46,909 nucleotides of DNA from an uncultured Opitutales bacterium. GTDB taxonomy: Bacteria > Verrucomicrobiota > Verrucomicrobiia > Opitutales > Intestinicryptomonadaceae. Location: NCBI GenBank assembly GCA_900548185.1, contig URJJ01000018.1, forward strand, positions 1-46,909. Reading direction: 5' to 3'. The notes beneath the pieces were generated by a model that was not told the DNA's origin, made no database searches, and saw only the letters and a list, made by a program, of their open reading frames with translations. Position 1 is the stretch's first letter. Each line of letters starts with the position of its first letter. Shown here one piece after another: positions 43,866 to 46,909 of this stretch. The position numbers were made by a program, and so were the translations under genes.

Positions 43866-45580
43866 TTGAAGAAGCTTTTGATTTCGTTATTGAGGCGCAT
43901 TGAGCAGAATTTTGGCCCGCACATGGAACAGAATTCGCCGGTATGTATTTTCTTTGAACGGCTGGTGTAGGAGGCGCGAGCCTTTTCCGGGTCGAGGCCG
44001 AGGTTGAACTGGTCTTCCCAGCGGAATTCGACCCGGGCTTTGGACATGGCGTTGTCGCGGTATTGGGCGGCCGGGTGCCCCTTTGCCAGGTCGGCCGCGT
44101 GGGCCGCGAGCTTGTAGGTTACGACTCCCTCGCGCACGTCCTCCTTTTCGGGGAGGCCGAGGTGTTCTTTGGGGGTCACGTAGCAGAGCATGGCGGTTCC
44201 GTACCATGCGATGTTTGCGGCGCCGATGGCGCTTGAAATGTGGTCGTAGCCCGGGGCGATGTCTGTCACGACCGGGCCGAGGGTGTAAAACGGGGCTTCG
44301 GAGCACCAGTCGAGCTGGTGTTCCATATTCTCCCTTATGCGCTGCATCGGGACATGTCCGGGGCCTTCGCACATTACCTGAACATCGTATTCCCAGGCGC
44401 GCTTGAGCAGCTCGCCCTGGACTTCAAGTTCGCCGAACTGGGCCTCGTCGTTGGCGTCCGCGCACGAGCCGGGGCGGAGGCCGTCGCCTATGGAGAAGGC
44501 CACGTCGTATGCGGCGGCGATTTCGCATATTTCGTCCCAGTGGGTGTAGAGGAAGTTTTCCGCATCGTTTATCATGCACCACTTGGCCATTATCGCGCCC
44601 CCGCGCGAAACTATCCCGGTCATGCGCCGCGCCGCCGGGGCTATGAAGCGCTTGAGGACTCCGGCGTGTATGGTGAAATAGTCGACGCCCTGCTCCGCCT
44701 GTTCGATGAGGGTTTCCCGGTAGAGCGGCCAGTCCAGCTTTTCGACGAGGCCGCCGGCCTTTTCCAGGGCCTGGTAGAGGGGGACGGTGCCGACGGGGGT
44801 GGGGCAGTTGCGCAGTATGTTTTCGCGGGTTTCAAAAATGTCCGAGCCCGTCGAGAGGTCCATGAGGGTGTCCGAACCCCATTTGACGGACCAGAGCATC
44901 TTTTCTATTTCTTCGGGAATGGAGGAGGCCAGCGCGGAGTTGCCTATGTTGGTGTTGATTTTTACGAGGAAATTTCTGCCGATTATGGCCGGTTCAAGCT
45001 CCGGATGGTTTATGTTTGCGGGTATTATGGCGCGCCCCCTGGCGATTTCATCGCGCACAAATTCGGGGGTGATTTCGGCCGGGATGGAGGCGCCGAACGG
45101 CTCGCCTCGGTGCTGGAACGACAGGGATGAGCGCGGGGCGTCCGGCGAGAACGACGGCGCGTTGAGGCGCGCTATGTTTTCCCTGGCCGCGACGTAGCGC
45201 ATTTCCGGGGTGATGATTCCGCGCCTTGCGTAGTGCATCTGCGTGGGGCGCGCGCCGGGGCGCGCTTTGTATATGTTGCGCTCGGCAAACGGGATTTTTT
45301 CCGAAGGGCGGAGGGTGCCGGAGACCTCGACATCCCCGCGGCCCTCTATCCATCCGCTCCTGATTTTCGGAAGCCCCCTTGAGATGTCGCCGTGGAATTC
45401 CGGATCGCCCCAGGCCCCGCAGGTGTCGTAGATTTTAACGGGGTCGTTGGGGATGAGGGAGCCGTCGGGGGCCCTTGTCGGGGAGAGCGCCACTTCGGTG
45501 AAGCCGACGTTGACGCCGCCGATTTCGGCGTGCGCGCGCCTGCGGCCGGGATTGTCCTGAAAAAGCTGTTTTGCGTCCAT
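43853..45580 (-). CDS. thiC: ThiC, phosphomethylpyrimidine synthase
   Basis: A 575-residue radical-SAM enzyme that rearranges aminoimidazole ribotide to hydroxymethylpyrimidine phosphate for thiamine. Seen: VKIYDTCGAWGDP near residue 48, RYVAARENIARL near 127, EKMLWSVKWGSDTLMDLSTG near 233, RNCPTPVGTVPLYQALEKAG, GGAIMAKWC near 345, MCEGPGHVPMQ near 420 and the C-terminal iron-sulfur motif CSMCGPKFCSM, three Cys in CxxCx4C spacing. The length is slightly short because N- and C-terminal extensions are trimmed. The final residues (FFNQGA) and stop fall in the tandem repeat's last partial unit, so the natural end may have been replaced by the array. ATG 45580 starts it; no TPP riboswitch is visible in the 146-base leader. 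Confidence 0.95.
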   Translation of the reverse strand: MDAKQLFQDNPGRRRAHAEIGGVNVGFTEVALSPTRAPDGSLIPNDPVKIYDTCGAWGDPEFHGDISRGLPKIRSGWIEGRGDVEVSGTLRPSEKIPFAERNIYKARPGARPTQMHYARRGIITPEMRYVAARENIARLNAPSFSPDAPRSSLSFQHRGEPFGASIPAEITPEFVRDEIARGRAIIPANINHPELEPAIIGRNFLVKINTNIGNSALASSIPEEIEKMLWSVKWGSDTLMDLSTGSDIFETRENILRNCPTPVGTVPLYQALEKAGGLVEKLDWPLYRETLIEQAEQGVDYFTIHAGVLKRFIAPAARRMTGIVSRGGAIMAKWCMINDAENFLYTHWDEICEIAAAYDVAFSIGDGLRPGSCADANDEAQFGELEVQGELLKRAWEYDVQVMCEGPGHVPMQRIRENMEHQLDWCSEAPFYTLGPVVTDIAPGYDHISSAIGAANIAWYGTAMLCYVTPKEHLGLPEKEDVREGVVTYKLAAHAADLAKGHPAAQYRDNAMSKARVEFRWEDQFNLGLDPEKARASYTSRSKKIHTGEFCSMCGPKFCSMRLNNEIKSFFNQGA

Positions 45581-45726
45581 TTGCCTGTTTGTATAAAGTA
45601 TTGCGGGGGCGTTTTTCCCCCTGGTCGAAATTATTTGACGGAGCTTTCCAAAAAAAAGCCGCGTTTACAAATAAAAAAAGCTTGCATTGGGAAAGTCGGC
45701 GGCTAAAGTCATAAACTTTAATTTTA
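45581..45726 (-). promoter_or_regulatory. thiC leader without a recognisable TPP riboswitch
   Basis: On the minus strand the leader has a hairpin GGGGG-AAAAAC-GCCCCC at about 45607-45624 and T-runs further upstream, but not the CTGAGA and ACCTGA elements of a TPP riboswitch. Control may be different or located elsewhere. Confidence 0.4.
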
Positions 45727-45800
45727 CGGGCCGTAGCGCAGCCTGGTAGCGCGCTTGCATGGGGTGTAAGAGGTCCCGGGTTCGATCCCCGGCGGCCCGA
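45727..45800 (+). tRNA. tRNA-Pro (anticodon GGG)
   Basis: Acceptor CGGGCCG (45727-45733) pairs with CGGCCCG (45793-45799), discriminator A at 45800, and no encoded CCA. The D arm has GTAGCGCAGCCTGGTAGCGC, typical of tRNA-Pro. The anticodon stem CTTGC/GTAAG (one mismatch) carries loop ATGGGGT, giving GGG, which reads CCC/CCU. T arm CCGGGTTCGATCCCCGG. A terminator follows at 45829. Confidence 0.95.
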
Positions 45801-45828
45801 AAATTAAAAGGCCGCAGCATATTGCGGC

Positions 45829-45870
45829 AAACTCGCCGGATGCGAAAGCTCCGGCGAGTTTTATTTTTTT
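45829..45870 (+). terminator. Rho-independent terminator of tRNA-Pro
   Basis: AACTCGCCGGA pairs with TCCGGCGAGTT across a nine-base loop, followed by TTATTTTTTT. Canonical form. Confidence 0.93.
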
Positions 45871-45909
45871 AGGGTGCGCTGCCGGAGAATTTTAAAGCCG
45901 AGGTTTAAG

Positions 45910-46605
45910 ATGGGTAAAATAGGCACAGTGATATTTGACGCCGACGACACGCTTTGGGAGAACGAGCTCTACTACAAGGAGTTTGAAGGCAGGTTTTGCG
46001 GCCTTTTGGCGCGCAGTATGCCCGCCGCGCAGGCGTCCGGGGAGCTTTTCAAAACAGAAATGAAAAACCTTGGCGTTTACGGATACGGCCTCAAGGGCAT
46101 GATGCTGAGCATGATTGAGACTGCGTGCAGGGTTTTGGGGGACGCCGGAGGCATGCGGGCAGCCGGCGAAATCATAAGGCTCGGGCAGGAGCTCATGCAA
46201 AAGCCGGTGGAATTGCTGGGCGGCGTGGGGGAGGCCATTCCGGCCCTTTCAAAGGAATACAGGCTGGCTCTTGCCACGAAGGGGGACTTGTTTGACCAGA
46301 AAAGAAAGATTGCAGCTTCCGGCCTTCAGGGGTTTTTCCGGCACATAGAAATCATGCCGGAGAAGAAAAAGGGGGATTACGAAAGGCTCTTCGGCTCCCT
46401 GGGATGCGCCCCTGAAAATGTGCTGATGGTGGGGAACTCCATGAAGTCCGACATAATCCCCGTCCTGGAACTCGGCGGGCGCGCGGTCCACATTCCGCAC
46501 CATATAACCTGGGAGCACGAACACTTCGATGGGGAGTTTTCCCATCCCAATTTCACCCGCTTAAACTCCATACGGGAGCTTCCGGAATACCTTTCACTCG
46601 TATAG
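45910..46605 (+). CDS. HAD-family phosphatase
   Basis: A 231-residue haloacid dehalogenase-superfamily hydrolase. Seen: GTVIFDADDTLWENE at the start (motif I, nucleophile Asp 10 and acid Asp 12), ALATKGD near residue 121 (motif II Thr), KKGDYERLF near 157 (motif III Lys), and VLMVGNSMKSDIIPVLELGG near 175 (motif IV). The helical insert after motif I places it in the subfamily I, with phosphoglycolate phosphatase and related enzymes; the substrate is unknown. ATG 45910 (MGKIGTV) is used because the upstream in-frame residues (to 45874) would come from the tRNA terminator tail. Confidence 0.85.
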   Translation: MGKIGTVIFDADDTLWENELYYKEFEGRFCGLLARSMPAAQASGELFKTEMKNLGVYGYGLKGMMLSMIETACRVLGDAGGMRAAGEIIRLGQELMQKPVELLGGVGEAIPALSKEYRLALATKGDLFDQKRKIAASGLQGFFRHIEIMPEKKKGDYERLFGSLGCAPENVLMVGNSMKSDIIPVLELGGRAVHIPHHITWEHEHFDGEFSHPNFTRLNSIRELPEYLSLV

Positions 46606-46786
46606 CGCTGCGGTGCTGAGGGGCGCCCCAGTACGGGGCTGGGCAATGGAATGCCGGGATGGCGCGGGGGCGTTTTACAGGCGGCGTTTCAGTTTTTTTA
46701 CGGGCCTTTCCGATTCAGGACGGGGATTGCCCGGCCCCGGCATCCCCGGGCGGCGCGCATTTTTTTGCGCCCGGGAAAGGCGCTTG
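46606..46786. other. Spacer, nothing identified
   Basis: 181 GC-rich bases after the HAD gene; no terminator is clear. Confidence 0.25.
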
Positions 46787-46814
46787 TTGACAGCATCTTT
46801 TTCATGCGCATAAT
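46787..46814 (+). promoter_or_regulatory. Strong sigma-70-type promoter
   Basis: A perfect TTGACA (46787-46792) and CATAAT (46809-46814, five of six bases) separated by 16 bases, placed 23 bases before the last ATG in the window. This is the best promoter match in the window. Confidence 0.7.
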
Positions 46815-46837
46815 CGCGCAAAAAAATAAGTCATTGC

Positions 46838-46909
46838 ATGAATAGTAAGAGAAAACTCGTAATTATAGTAACAGGTTTGTGTTTGCTGTTTAGCCAGGCG
46901 TTATTTTCG
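46838..46909 (+). CDS. Partial gene: start of an exported protein
   Basis: The first 24 codons of a gene cut by the window edge. They encode MNSKRK followed by a hydrophobic stretch (LVIIVTGLCLLFSQALFS), typical of a signal peptide. ATG 46838 has no strong ribosome site, but a good promoter lies just upstream. The product cannot be identified from this part. Confidence 0.55.
   Translation, partial: MNSKRKLVIIVTGLCLLFSQALFS

Noticed and set aside
43373..43903. 176-codon open frame across the tandem repeats
   Set aside because: It runs through three repeat units of unequal length and into thiC on the other strand; it has no ribosome site and no protein-like composition beyond repeated units.
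45581..45726. TPP riboswitch upstream of thiC
   Set aside because: The conserved CTGAGA and ACCTGA elements are not found on the minus strand.

Overview
The window looks like a chromosomal segment of a GC-rich member of the Verrucomicrobiota, or of the wider PVC group. The main pointers are a very long prepilin-like protein resembling the 'Verru_Chthon cassette protein A' family (118-4287) and a Lys/Ala-repeat histone-like protein (28144-28500). The core genes are ordinary bacterial housekeeping genes, and there are long, apparently non-coding GC-rich spacers. The taxonomic call is inference from protein families; no rRNA gene is present.

Layout. (1) 1-5158: GC-rich, envelope-type genes: the Verru_Chthon-like protein, then a lipoprotein closed by a terminator. 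(2) about 5160-17504: a visibly AT-rich accessory island. It starts abruptly inside an Rhs core fragment (DPLGL-type end) and stops at the 3' side of a tRNA-Leu gene. It carries broken toxin tips, orphan immunity-type genes (Imm32-like, Imm26, a HDxDDGxWQF protein, DUF6188-like), secreted and membrane proteins of unknown function, two 225-bp direct repeats around the Imm26 cassette, a frameshifted lipoprotein gene and a cluster of small hairpins. No integrase or transposase is visible. (3) 17505-32110: GC-rich core: tRNA-Leu(CAG), a fused HD-phosphohydrolase/RdgB protein, a secreted trypsin-like protease, rlmH, a sugar-porter MFS protein, hpt, a WecE-like aminotransferase, the histone-like gene, a class I aminotransferase and tsaE, with three spacers of roughly 0.9-1.7 kb. 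(4) 32111-39108: a tight minus-strand cluster pyrF-ispD-ispF-small membrane protein-tlyA, divergent from ispE and a three-domain acyl-AMP ligase/ACP/PlsC protein, then a lipoprotein. (5) 39510-46909: divergent purC and purH, a TPR/LysM lipoprotein, a 155-bp tandem repeat array running into the thiC stop codon, thiC, tRNA-Pro(GGG), a HAD phosphatase and the start of a further exported protein.

How the genes work together. ispD, ispE and ispF are three enzymes of the MEP isoprenoid pathway placed back to back around a 43-bp divergent promoter region. purC, purH, hpt and pyrF cover purine and pyrimidine synthesis and salvage. rlmH, tlyA and tsaE modify rRNA or tRNA. The ligase/ACP/PlsC protein probably activates fatty acids and acylates lysophospholipid. 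The island is best read as a degraded polymorphic-toxin (Rhs-type) locus that keeps an array of immunity genes.

A short inverted-repeat element of about 138 bp occurs three times (13571, 17942, 43042), once inside the island and twice in core DNA. It is the clearest mobile-element signal in the window.
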